Origin: Leucothrix arctica
GTDB lineage: Bacteria; Pseudomonadota; Gammaproteobacteria; Thiotrichales; Thiotrichaceae
Length of the DNA stretch: 64,000 nt
Reading direction: 5' to 3'
Assembly: GCF_003172895.1 (NCBI RefSeq)
Contig: NZ_QGKL01000006.1
Location: 1-64,000 of the forward strand
This document shows, one piece after another, positions 10,933 to 19,267 of the stretch. Every line of letters begins with the position of its first letter. Within the stretch, counting starts at the first letter, position 1. A model generated the notes under the pieces. The model was given only the letters and a program-made list of their open reading frames with translations, ran no database searches and had not been told where the DNA came from. A program made the translations under genes and the position numbers.

Positions 10933-10982
10933 TCATAGCGTTTATAGAAAGTGAATTAGATGAACATCTTATCTAATTGAGA

Positions 10983-11013
10983 AAGGGCCTCATTTACCTG
11001 AGGCCTTTTTTGT
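10983..11013 (+). terminator. Rho-independent terminator after cysS
   Basis: The stem GGCCTCA (10986-10992) pairs with TGAGGCC (10999-11005) around a six-base loop and is followed by a run of T. It lies about 50 bp after the cysS stop on the same strand. Confidence 0.9.
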
Positions 11014-11072
11014 TTAAAATCAGGCTGATGATCCAACATATTTCAAGAGCGATTTAAGGGAAGGAAAAGTAC

Positions 11073-12725
11073 ATGGAAGCTTTAAACTTACACCAATTGA
11101 GAACCAAGCTACTTAACCTTAGAGCACAAGGAGAACACGACGCAACTATTGAAGGCTTCAAAGGACTCCTCAACCAATATCCCGATGATCAGCGCTCATA
11201 CATCGATATAGCCATTTCTTTTCGTGAAGTTGGAAATTTAGAAGAGAGCATCAATTACATTAACGCCTTACTTAAACGAGAAGATACCCAAGACAATTGG
11301 CGACAAGTGGCTGAAAAAAACTTAGTGCAAGCTCTATTCCCTTATGTAAACCAACTCATATCAAAAGGACACTTCAACAGAGCACGTTTATTCTGGCAAA
11401 ACCATCTTAAAGAGCAAATCATTCTAGAGGCCGATATCCCCAGAGTTTCTCTAATAAATTTTCGCTTTTCTTGTGAAGCAGGCCTTGGAACAATAGCTTC
11501 TTTTGAGCACTACTACTTCCTAGAAAAACTAAAAGATCGAAATAAATATGAAGCACTCGCTCGAGAAGTTGCATTCTATTGCTTTAAAACTGGTGAATAT
11601 ACGTTAGCTGACACTATTGCAAGCTGGTACCAGTTACACCCTTGGTCAGACCTTTTAAAATTAAACGTATCTTTGGAAACTAAAACATTTATTCAAACTT
11701 TACAACTCTCTGACCAAATACTTGCTAAACCTAAGCTACCATTACATTTGAAGCATAACGTCTATCAAAAGCGCTTTAGTTTAGGTTTACTACTTGCCGA
11801 ACCTCAAATAACTGATGATGCACTAGGCCAACTACTTAAATTAAGTAATACCGAGAATCAATGGGGACAGGCAATGTTAAATATTCGCAGACAATATTTA
11901 AACGTGTATAAAACTGTCGATGTTGTGCAACTTGCGAAACAGACCGATAAGCAGAACCTGTCATTAACTTACATACAACAAATCAAAAATGAAGAGAACT
12001 TCTTCAAACAAGTTGTAGTGTCGTCTTTATATCTATCCAAGCTAATACTGCCTAACGGTCATAACGCAAAAATCTCTGGCGAACCTACTCATGTCCCTAA
12101 AAAAATAATGCAATATTGGGATCAACAGACACCTCCTGATGATGTATTAGTGAATATCGAAAGCTGGAAAAAAGCTTACTCAGACTACGAATATAAACTA
12201 TTTAATTTTGAGTCAGCCAGTAACTATCTGCTGACTCACTTCGGTCAAGAGCAAGTTGATCTGTTCCAAAAGCGTAACCACCCAGCAATGCAAGCAGATA
12301 TATTCCGACTTTTCTTTTTATATAACGAAGGCGGGGTTTATGCAGATGTGGACATTTATTGCCAAAGAAAAGTATCAGCAAATAATTCCGCGACTCTTAG
12401 GTATCAAATATTCAATATTTTGGAAATCACGAATGACTTTATAGCTCTCCCTAAACAGTCGCCCATTATTAAATTAGCACTCGAAACATTGGCTACGTTT
12501 GAAGAGGACTTGCTGCAAGACAAAAATGTATGGTGGGTCACAGGTCCTGGTCTGTTTAACTACTGCTTAGCTCAAGCCTTTAGCCACAGTTTGGTTAACC
12601 AAACTGAATTTGACCACGAAATCACACTAATTCATAACTGCAACTACCGACAATCCATTAAAAGCTCAGAGCTAGAATACAAAAAAAGTACACGTGCTTG
12701 GCAGCTCCAAGTAACCAGCGAATAA
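11073..12725 (+). CDS. TPR protein with C-terminal DXD sugar transferase domain
   Basis: A 550-residue protein. The first 330 residues are helical and TPR-like. The C-terminal part (about 345-520) matches glycosyltransferases of the Gly_transf_sug/OCH1-like type: MQYWDQQTPP, then MQADIFRLFFLYNEGGVYAD with the DVD metal-binding motif at residues 425-427, and a WWVTGPGLF motif near residue 489. It probably transfers a sugar to a polysaccharide or protein, with the TPR part binding a partner. No signal peptide is present. The gene stands alone. Confidence 0.75.
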   Translation: MEALNLHQLRTKLLNLRAQGEHDATIEGFKGLLNQYPDDQRSYIDIAISFREVGNLEESINYINALLKREDTQDNWRQVAEKNLVQALFPYVNQLISKGHFNRARLFWQNHLKEQIILEADIPRVSLINFRFSCEAGLGTIASFEHYYFLEKLKDRNKYEALAREVAFYCFKTGEYTLADTIASWYQLHPWSDLLKLNVSLETKTFIQTLQLSDQILAKPKLPLHLKHNVYQKRFSLGLLLAEPQITDDALGQLLKLSNTENQWGQAMLNIRRQYLNVYKTVDVVQLAKQTDKQNLSLTYIQQIKNEENFFKQVVVSSLYLSKLILPNGHNAKISGEPTHVPKKIMQYWDQQTPPDDVLVNIESWKKAYSDYEYKLFNFESASNYLLTHFGQEQVDLFQKRNHPAMQADIFRLFFLYNEGGVYADVDIYCQRKVSANNSATLRYQIFNILEITNDFIALPKQSPIIKLALETLATFEEDLLQDKNVWWVTGPGLFNYCLAQAFSHSLVNQTEFDHEITLIHNCNYRQSIKSSELEYKKSTRAWQLQVTSE

Positions 12726-12825
12726 TAACAACCTCCATCATTCCTACACATTCCTTTTGTACTATAGTGATATATAAAACTGGCTAATAAATTTAAACAT
12801 TGGCAGTCACAAAAGGACGTAAACC

Positions 12826-13926
12826 ATGAGTCTATCAATTCATAAATCACTACTCGGTATTGTTACCTTGAGTGCATTTGCTTTAGCTGGGTGTAACAGC
12901 ACCCCAAGCGACGCGAAGCCAGCAGCGACGGAAGTGGCAAAGGTTGCTGAGAAGGTTGTCGAAGTTGCTGAAACAGCCGTCAAAACAACAAGTAAAACGG
13001 TCAATGAAGGCATCAATCTTTCGATGTTTGTCAAAGATGCGTTTACCTCAGAGCCAACCATCGTTGACTGTGAAACTAGCGCGGGCACGGCCACTAAGTG
13101 CTATCAGTTTGTTACTGCTGGCGCACCGGCAGGTCGTGAGCCTGGTCCTTATTGCCCAAGAACAACGTCTGATAGTGCAGAAGTCGGTGGTGGTTGGTTT
13201 AGTAAAGAAGGCTCGGGCGACCTTGTCGACATCACGGGTGAATTCATCCTAAATCTTAGTAGCTACTATGACGATGACAAGTGGATGCTTTATGACCCTG
13301 AAACAAACAAAATCCGCTATACCGCAACGAAGGCTGCGTGCTTAGGTGCTGCAAAACCAGACGTTGAAGAAGAGTACATGCAGAACTGTATTGAGTGTGA
13401 GCTTTCATACCTTGATGACGATTTCTCTCGTACCTTCCTAATCCCTGTGACGCCAATCCCTGCTGCTGAGACAGGTCGCGTTAGTACTGCGGGTATCGCA
13501 CTAGACGGTAGTGAGCTTTCAGGCTCAGCGCCTATTGACGCTATTTTAGGTGCTTACACGATTGCTGCATTCGATGACTGCGGCGGTCACGTGAATACTC
13601 ACCAAGGCTACCACTATCACTCAACAACGGGGTGTTCAGACGCTGCTGAAAAGTCAGATGACGGACACGCGGTTCTGATTGGTTATGCGGCCGACGGTTA
13701 TGGCATGTACGCGATGAAAGACGCAGAAGGCAAAGAAGCGATAGGTCTAGATGAATGTCGTGGTCAAACGGATGATGTGCGTGGTTACCATTACCATGTT
13801 GCCAGCCCGAGCGAAAACATGTTTATCGGTTGTCTTCACGGGGAGTCAATTCAATCGGGTCGAGGCCCTGGTGGCCCTCCTCCCGGCGGTCGTCCTGACG
13901 GCCCTCCACCACATGATGCAGGTTAA
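12826..13926 (+). CDS. YHYH-domain lipoprotein
   Basis: A 366-residue lipoprotein. The lipobox is LAGC with Cys23. The C-terminal half carries the YHYH family signature twice, in GYHYHSTTGC and GYHYHVASP. Cysteines are spread through the mature part and suggest disulfides. The tail is Gly/Pro-rich (GPGGPPPGGRPDGPPP). YHYH proteins are secreted or surface-attached and of unknown function; the histidines suggest metal binding. The next gene begins 12 bp downstream and is probably cotranscribed. Confidence 0.85.
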   Translation: MSLSIHKSLLGIVTLSAFALAGCNSTPSDAKPAATEVAKVAEKVVEVAETAVKTTSKTVNEGINLSMFVKDAFTSEPTIVDCETSAGTATKCYQFVTAGAPAGREPGPYCPRTTSDSAEVGGGWFSKEGSGDLVDITGEFILNLSSYYDDDKWMLYDPETNKIRYTATKAACLGAAKPDVEEEYMQNCIECELSYLDDDFSRTFLIPVTPIPAAETGRVSTAGIALDGSELSGSAPIDAILGAYTIAAFDDCGGHVNTHQGYHYHSTTGCSDAAEKSDDGHAVLIGYAADGYGMYAMKDAEGKEAIGLDECRGQTDDVRGYHYHVASPSENMFIGCLHGESIQSGRGPGGPPPGGRPDGPPPHDAG

Positions 13927-13938
13927 TAGGATTTACTC

Positions 13939-14238
13939 ATGACATTTAAAAAAGTGTTAAATAAAGCACTGCCAGTATTGGCAACGATAGCCGCAGTACT
14001 CACCTTTAGTGTTGCCTCGGCACACACTGGCGCGCCTAGTGGTGCAGCTTTGCTAGCATGTGAAGCCAAGCAAAAGTCACAAGCCTGTCAGTATGAAGGT
14101 GCGCATAGCGACCTATACATTGGTACTTGCCAATACATGCCTGATCAATTGTTGTGTGTTAGAAACCAACCAATCCAAAAAAAGGTTGAGTCTGAAAAGA
14201 CAGAGACTGAAGAAAAGCACGAACCTCACAAAAAGTGA
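13939..14238 (+). CDS. Small secreted cysteine-containing protein
   Basis: A 99-residue protein with a clear signal peptide (residues 1-29, cleavage after VASA). The mature part has four cysteines (near ACEAK, QACQY, GTCQY, LLCVR), probably forming two disulfides, and a highly charged Lys/Glu tail. I do not recognise a family. It follows the YHYH lipoprotein by 12 bp on the same strand, so the two may act together in the envelope. Confidence 0.65.
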   Translation: MTFKKVLNKALPVLATIAAVLTFSVASAHTGAPSGAALLACEAKQKSQACQYEGAHSDLYIGTCQYMPDQLLCVRNQPIQKKVESEKTETEEKHEPHKK

Positions 14239-14253
14239 GTTAACGCTTGTTAC

Positions 14254-14294
14254 AAAAATGGCGCAGCTTGTTTTCAAGTCTGCGCCATTTTTTT
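14254..14294. terminator. Bidirectional terminator
   Basis: An inverted repeat, AATGGCGCAG and CTGCGCCATT, is flanked by T runs on both strands. It lies between the convergent small secreted protein gene and yghU and can serve both. Confidence 0.85.
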
Positions 14295-14320
14295 AGCCGT
14301 AAAACTTAAGTTTGAACCGC

Positions 14321-15103
14321 TTACAAAGCAGTCGCTAAACCTTTCTTAACCGCTTCTCTTTCTTCGATGCGCTTCGCCCATGCTAAAACGTTTGTGTACG
14401 ACTTCGTATCTAAAAACTCTTCCGCACCATACACATCACCCGTTGCAACACGCCCGTACCAAGGCCAAATCGCGATATCTGCAATTGAGTAGCCACTCGC
14501 ACACATGTAATCCTGCTCGGCCAAGTGACGGTCTAATACGTCTAACTGACGCTTAGTTTCCATCGTGTAGCGATCAATTGGATACTCCATTGGGTACGGC
14601 GCATAGCTGTAGAAGTGCCCGAAGCCACCACCTAAGAATGACGCACTGCTCTCCTGCCAGAACAACCACGAAATACACTCCATACGCTCCACAGGATCTG
14701 TCGGTATAAATGCGTCGAACTTTTCGCCCAATGAAAGCAAGATTGCACATGACTCAAAAACAGGCTGTGGCGGTGTTTTGGAGTAGTCGACCAATACAGG
14801 GATTTTTGAATTTGGGTTTAGCTTTACGAAGTCAGAACCAAACTGCTCGCCTTCACCGATGTTGACGATGTGCAAGTCATAGGCTGCTTCTGTTTTGCCA
14901 AGTGCTAATAGCTCTTCAAGCATAACAGTGATTTTAACGCCGTTGGGTGTGCCTAGTGAGTACAACTGTAGTGGCTTATCACCGATTGGCAGCACTTTAT
15001 CATGCGTTGGGCCTGCGATTGGACGGTTGATGCTTGCCCATTTGCCGCCGCTTTCGCTGTCCCATTTCCAGACTTTTGGTGGGGTGTAGTTGTTGTCGCT
15101 CAT
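14321..15103 (-). CDS. yghU: Glutathione S-transferase-like disulfide-bond oxidoreductase
   Basis: A protein of about 260 residues of the YghU/Ure2p-like class of glutathione transferases, cytoplasmic, with disulfide reductase activity toward glutathionyl substrates. Hallmarks are YTPPKVWKWD at the N-terminus, SLGTPNGVKITVMLEE, NPNSKIPVLVDY with the cis-proline, FESCAIL for glutathione binding, and the C-terminal FGHFYSYAP and IADIAIWPWYG blocks. I prefer the second ATG (15103), because homologues begin MSDN-like. It is transcribed divergently from the AAA/nuclease pseudogene. Confidence 0.93.
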   Translation of the reverse strand: MSDNNYTPPKVWKWDSESGGKWASINRPIAGPTHDKVLPIGDKPLQLYSLGTPNGVKITVMLEELLALGKTEAAYDLHIVNIGEGEQFGSDFVKLNPNSKIPVLVDYSKTPPQPVFESCAILLSLGEKFDAFIPTDPVERMECISWLFWQESSASFLGGGFGHFYSYAPYPMEYPIDRYTMETKRQLDVLDRHLAEQDYMCASGYSIADIAIWPWYGRVATGDVYGAEEFLDTKSYTNVLAWAKRIEEREAVKKGLATAL

Positions 15104-15284
15104 TATCAACGCCTCTGTTATTCGTCAGAAATCTAAGTTAGAGCATAAAGACTACCACGGAGGTCTTTGACCGCAAAATAGTACCTATTCATCATGGTAT
15201 ACCTGAAACGCTAACGATGAATATAAACGTAGCTTACAAACATGTTAAAGTATCAAGCAGTTAACCACAGTCAACGCTACGTTT

Positions 15285-16868
15285 ATGAGCCAGAAAAAAA
15301 GACTTCCAATCGGCATTCAAACTTTTCGCGAAATACGCGAGAACAATTACTATTATGTTGATAAGACTCAGATGGCGCTTAACCTCATCAATGAAGCAAA
15401 GCACTTTTTTCTGTCTCGTCCACGCCGCTTCGGTAAGAGCTTATTCCTTGATACTTTAAAAGAATTGTTTGAAGGAAAAGAGACGTTATTTACAGACTTA
15501 GCTATCCATAAACAATGGGATTGGTCTGTTAGTTACCCTGTGATTCGGTTTAGCTTTGGTGGTGGTGAATATACTGCAATCGATGAGCTGCAGCAGAACA
15601 TCACTGAACAGCTGGATGACTTAGACAAAGCATTCAACCATCACACAACACACACGACCCTCTCTGGCCGTTTTAAAGCCCTCATGCGTCACATCCATGA
15701 GCAAAGTGGCTTACAGGTAGTTGTGTTAGTTGATGAATACGACAAACCTATCCTTGATGCCCTACAGCAACCAGACGTGGCGAAAACAAACCGCGATGTG
15801 CTGCGGGGCTTTTACGGCACGGTGAAAGATAGTGAGGCTCACGTAAAGTTTAGTTTTTTTACAGGGGTCAGTAAGTTCGCTAAGGTGAGTATTTTTTCGG
15901 GTTTGAATAATTTAACCGACATCAGTTTAGATCATCGCTACTCTACGTTATGCGGTTATACAGACCGTGATATTGATTTGGTGTTTGCCGCTGAACTTGA
16001 CGGGCTTGAACGTGATGAAATTCGTCGCTGGTATAACGGCTACAACTGGCTAGGTGATGGTGTTTACAACCCTTTCGACATTCTTCAGCTCTTTAATAAA
16101 CGAGAGTTTCAGAACTACTGGTTTGAAACGGGCACACCGACATTCTTAGTTAACTGGTTAATCAACCATAAGATTGCTACACCTAAAATTGGCAGTTTAC
16201 TGTCGAGTAGCGATATGCTCTCTAGTTTTGATATTGAGAATATGAATGCTCAAGCGCTATTGTTTCAAACAGGCTACCTAACGATTAAAGACAGCAAGCG
16301 ACTCGGCGGGCAAACCTACTACACCTTGGGTTACCCCAATCAAGAAGTACTACAAAGCCTCAACGAAAGTTTGTTATCAGTACTAGTGCATAATGAAAAT
16401 GAGCGCAGTCAAAATACCGTTTCACTGATTGAGCGTTTGACGGTTAATGACTTTGATTGACTAAAACAACTGTTTCATAGCTTCTACTCCAGCATCCCGC
16501 ATCAGTGGTATACCAATAACGAAATACAAAATTACGAAGGCTATTACGCCTCAGTATTTTACTCTTACTTTGCATCGTTGGGTTTGAATATCATCGTAGA
16601 AGATAGCACCAGCCTTGGTCGTATCGATATGACACTGAAGTTTAACGGCCAAGTATATATTTTTGAGTTTAAGGTGGTTGAGCTAACGCCTGAAGGTAAA
16701 GCGCTACAACAAATCAAAGATAGAAATTACGCGGATAAATACCAAGCTCTGAACCAAGTAATACACTTGATTGGTGTGGAGTTTAGTAAAGAGACTCGTA
16801 ATATTGTTGGGTTTGAAGCCGAAACAATGTCATCACTTTCTAGCAAAACTACTCCTCCACAGAAATAA
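15285..16868 (+). pseudogene. AAA-ATPase-like/PD-(D/E)XK gene broken by one in-frame TGA
   Basis: The first 391 residues match the AAA-ATPase-like family: LPIGIQTFREIRENNYYYVDKT, a SRPRRFGKS P-loop variant (about residue 43) and VVLVDEYDKP (Walker B-like). A TGA at 16458-16460 stops it. The same frame continues without a gap to 16868 and encodes the usual C-terminal nuclease-like domain, with GRIDMTLKF and IFEFK supplying D and ExK. Without the stop the protein would be 527 residues, normal for this family. A single substitution is the simplest cause. The family is abundant and of uncertain role, sometimes near defence genes. Confidence 0.85.
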
Positions 16869-17039
16869 ACAACTCAACAAAGGGTTGTGGAATGGGCCCT
16901 TGAAAGCCAAAGCGCTATTGTTTGAGGCTCTACCCGTTGTGACAGTTTATTACTCTAATTTAATTGGTAAATTAGTTCACTTTTGCAACAATAAGTCCCT
17001 TGTGCCGACAGTCGGTAACATTCTAAGGGGATTAAAATA
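16869..17039 (+). other. Intergenic leader of the phosphoesterase gene
   Basis: There is no gene here. The right end carries a good ribosome binding site (AGGGGAT, about 17027-17033) for the phosphoesterase. A stretch rich in AT near 16945-16980 may hold its promoter. Confidence 0.4.
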
Positions 17040-17663
17040 ATGAAAATAACAGTTATTAGTGACACACACGGACAGCACAAACAACTAGGTGCGATGTCGG
17101 GCGATGTTCTGATTCATTGTGGCGACATGTTTAATCTGTTTGAACCCAGCGGCTACGATGTCGATATGATGGATCATTGGTTCGGTAAGCAAAAGTTTGA
17201 TCTCATTCTTTGCGTGGGTGGTAACCATGATAATAACTTGCAAGACAGGTATGAAGTAGAGGGCAATCCTTTCAATAATGCCGTGTTTTTATGTGACGAG
17301 AGCTACGAATACAAAGGCATCCAGTTTTACGGTTCGCCTTGGGTGCCAGAGCTTTACCAACAAGCATTCTTTAAGGAAAACGAAGAACTTGAAGAGGCTT
17401 GGTCAAAGATTCCTAATGAAACTGACATCCTGATTACTCATACACCGCGAAAGGGTGTGTTGGACAAGTCGAGCCGTGGCGCTTCGTATGGTTGCCCTTA
17501 CCTATCAAAGGCGCTTGAGAGAGTTAAGCCGCGCTTTCATTGCTTTGGGCATGTGCATAATAGTGCTGGTTCGTTGACTAAGAATGGTACGACCTATATC
17601 AATGCGGCTATGGCTGGTCGGAGGCATGAGTTGGTTCGGGGTGGGTTTCAGTTTGAGATTTAA
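17040..17663 (+). CDS. Calcineurin-like metallophosphoesterase
   Basis: A 207-residue cytoplasmic metallophosphoesterase. Metal ligands are visible in order: SDTHGQ (residues 7-12), HCGDMF (about 27-32), GGNHDN (about 59-64), THTPRKG (about 138) and FGHVH near residue 172. The short form resembles MPPED-type phosphodiesterases, which often act on small nucleotides. The substrate is unknown. It is followed at 60 bp by the deoxyribosyltransferase-like gene on the same strand; both lie just outside the CRISPR locus. Confidence 0.88.
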   Translation: MKITVISDTHGQHKQLGAMSGDVLIHCGDMFNLFEPSGYDVDMMDHWFGKQKFDLILCVGGNHDNNLQDRYEVEGNPFNNAVFLCDESYEYKGIQFYGSPWVPELYQQAFFKENEELEEAWSKIPNETDILITHTPRKGVLDKSSRGASYGCPYLSKALERVKPRFHCFGHVHNSAGSLTKNGTTYINAAMAGRRHELVRGGFQFEI

Positions 17664-17722
17664 TTGAACTTAGGTTATGACTACAGCGCACGAAAATGTA
17701 ATACAGGTAAGGAGAAACTAAA

Positions 17723-18130
17723 ATCGAACACAGAAACATAGCACTATGCGGCTCCATGATGTTTATCGGACAAATGAAAGAGATTTCAGTACTACTAACC
17801 AAGGCTGGAATATCGAGTTATTACCCCATAGAACAAGAACGTGATTTATCACGGGCTGAAATAGGCGAAGAAGCTTTTGCCGTTCAAAAAGGTGACTATA
17901 TTCGTGCCCACCTTATTAAGATTGAAAAGTCGGACAAGGTCTTAATCGCTAACTACACCAAAAATGGAATAGAGGGCTATGTTGGCCCCAACTCATTGAT
18001 TGAGCTTGCGTTTGGGTATGCGCTAGGTAAACCACTCTATTTGTTGAATGAGCCGGGTGAGCAGTCGTGTAAGCCTGAGATACTTGGCATGAAACCAATC
18101 ATACTGAATGGCGACCTGAAGAACCTATAA
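17723..18130 (+). CDS. Nucleoside 2-deoxyribosyltransferase-like protein, probable ATC start
   Basis: About 135 residues. GPNSLIELAFGYALGKPLYLL near the C-terminus matches the conserved glutamate region of the nucleoside 2-deoxyribosyltransferase fold. The first ATG (17756) would remove the essential IALCGSMMFIG nucleotide-binding strand that lies in frame just upstream. The upstream frame is open to a TAA at 17708 and has no ATG, GTG or TTG. An excellent TAAGGAG lies at 17708-17714, eight bases before ATC at 17723, so ATC is the best start. The enzyme would cleave or swap bases on deoxynucleosides; related domains occur in some defence systems. Confidence 0.6.
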   Translation: MEHRNIALCGSMMFIGQMKEISVLLTKAGISSYYPIEQERDLSRAEIGEEAFAVQKGDYIRAHLIKIEKSDKVLIANYTKNGIEGYVGPNSLIELAFGYALGKPLYLLNEPGEQSCKPEILGMKPIILNGDLKNL

Positions 18131-18334
18131 CAACATCCCTAACGATGTTGTCATCAATGACGGGAACCATCTTGAAACGAAAGGTGTTTGCGGCGTCGTT
18201 CCTGTTGAGATTAAAATTTCTCTTTCTCGATAAAAAAACAAGTTTGAACGTTGGTTCGGGTGTGTTTTTACATGCCCGTTTTAAATGAGTTCATTACATT
18301 AACTTGATACTCAATAGTTAAGTAGTGAACTTAC
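18131..18334. other. Intergenic region left of array 1
   Basis: No gene is supported. It contains an open stretch without a start codon (to 18233), a run of A around 18232-18239 and a weak inverted repeat (CGGGTGTG... to CATGCCCG). Transcripts of array 1, which run leftward, would end here. Confidence 0.35.
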
Positions 18335-19067
18335 GTTTTTATCCCTTCTTCATCAGGGCACTGTTTTCACCTCACCTGTTTGATCAGCGTGAATTCAATA
18401 ACGTGTCTTAATCCCTTCTTCATCAGGGCACTGTTTTCACACATCATCAATGAGCGTATGCAACTAGCCAAGAAGTCTTAATCCCTTCTTCATCAGGGCA
18501 CTGTTTTCACGGTTTTGAAGCAGCAGAGTCAGGTCTTAATCCCTTCTTCATAAGGGCACTGTTTTCACGCCTTAGCCGCTCCTGTGTGCCTAGCTCAGTA
18601 CGTCTTAATCCCTTCTTCATCAGGGCACTGTTTTCACCTTGAAGTTGAAGACGAGCCAGTAAAGAAAGCACCAGTCTTAATCCCTTCTTCATCAGGGCAC
18701 TGTTTTCACGGTAGAATTGAAACCGTGTGTTATGTGGAAAACTTTTTGGTCTTAATCCCTTCTTCATCAGGGCACTGTTTTCACGAGATTAAAGAAGCAG
18801 GGTTTAAATATAGCGGCGGTCTTAATCCCTTCTTCATCAGGGCACTGTTTTCACTTAATGATTGTGGCGCGAGCGGTGAAAACACTATACGTCTTAATCC
18901 CTTCTTCATCAGGGCACTGTTTTCACCACGTTGATAACATGGTATTGGTTACAAATACTCTGTCTTAATCCCTTCTTCATCAGGGCACTGTTTTCACCGC
19001 GTTGGTCGGAGGAAGAAGCCGATAAATTTGGGTCTTAATCCCTTCTTCATCAGGGCACTGTTTTCAC
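18335..19067 (-). CRISPR. CRISPR array 1: 11 repeats, 10 spacers
   Basis: Repeats are 36 bp and, on the sense (minus) strand, begin GTGAAAACAGTGCCC and end GGGATTAAGAC. They start at 18335, 18405, 18475, 18533, 18602, 18674, 18749, 18819, 18891, 18962 and 19032. Spacers are 33-39 bp, except one of only 22 bp (18511-18532). The leader lies at the right, so the leftmost repeat is the oldest; its tag end has decayed (GTTTTTAT on the plus strand). The repeat at 18533 has one substitution. The inner CCCT and AGGG can pair, placing the Cas6 cut before the 8-nt tag ATTAAGAC. Confidence 0.98.
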
Positions 19068-19267
19068 TGCAAGGCACCTTTTCGACCTTTTTAAACAACC
19101 ACTTACAGAGGGGGTTGGCTAAAATTTTCAAATCAAAAAAGTTAGGTTTGGGCACTTACTCTCCCAAAAGCCAGTAAAATCACAGATCAACTTATCACCA
19201 TTCTCCCAAACTTATCATTCATTGTCACGTCGTCAAAAGCTTGTTAAACAAGCAACCACATTTATGT
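19068..19267 (-). promoter_or_regulatory. Leader of array 1
   Basis: The first 82 bp (19068-19149) match the leaders of the other four arrays (TGCAAGGCACCTTTTCGACC at the array edge, GTTAGGTTT at the far end). At 19224-19246 a diverged copy of the distal element is recognisable: GTCACG followed by AAAAGCTTGTTA. This is 157 bp from the array, close to the 160 bp in leaders 3-5. No TATAAT as strong as theirs is visible. The leader lies just downstream of the cas6 stop. Confidence 0.85.

Noticed and set aside
16458-16460. TGA read as selenocysteine
   Set aside because: The site is not a redox or metal position in this family, and I see no selenocysteine-type hairpin after it. A nonsense mutation is simpler.
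16771-17040. ORF of 89 codons overlapping the nuclease end and the intergenic region
   Set aside because: It is a shadow of the main frame continuing into non-coding DNA, without a start signal or recognisable product.
18120-18233. Open stretch encoding a peptide that ends VPVEIKISLSR
   Set aside because: It has no start codon and stops lie just upstream. It could be a gene remnant, but nothing supports a family.
18507-18934. ORFs on both strands across array 1 with repeated MKKGLRP or NPFFIRA peptides
   Set aside because: They are translations of the CRISPR repeat (36 bp keeps the frame through some spacers) and have no gene features.
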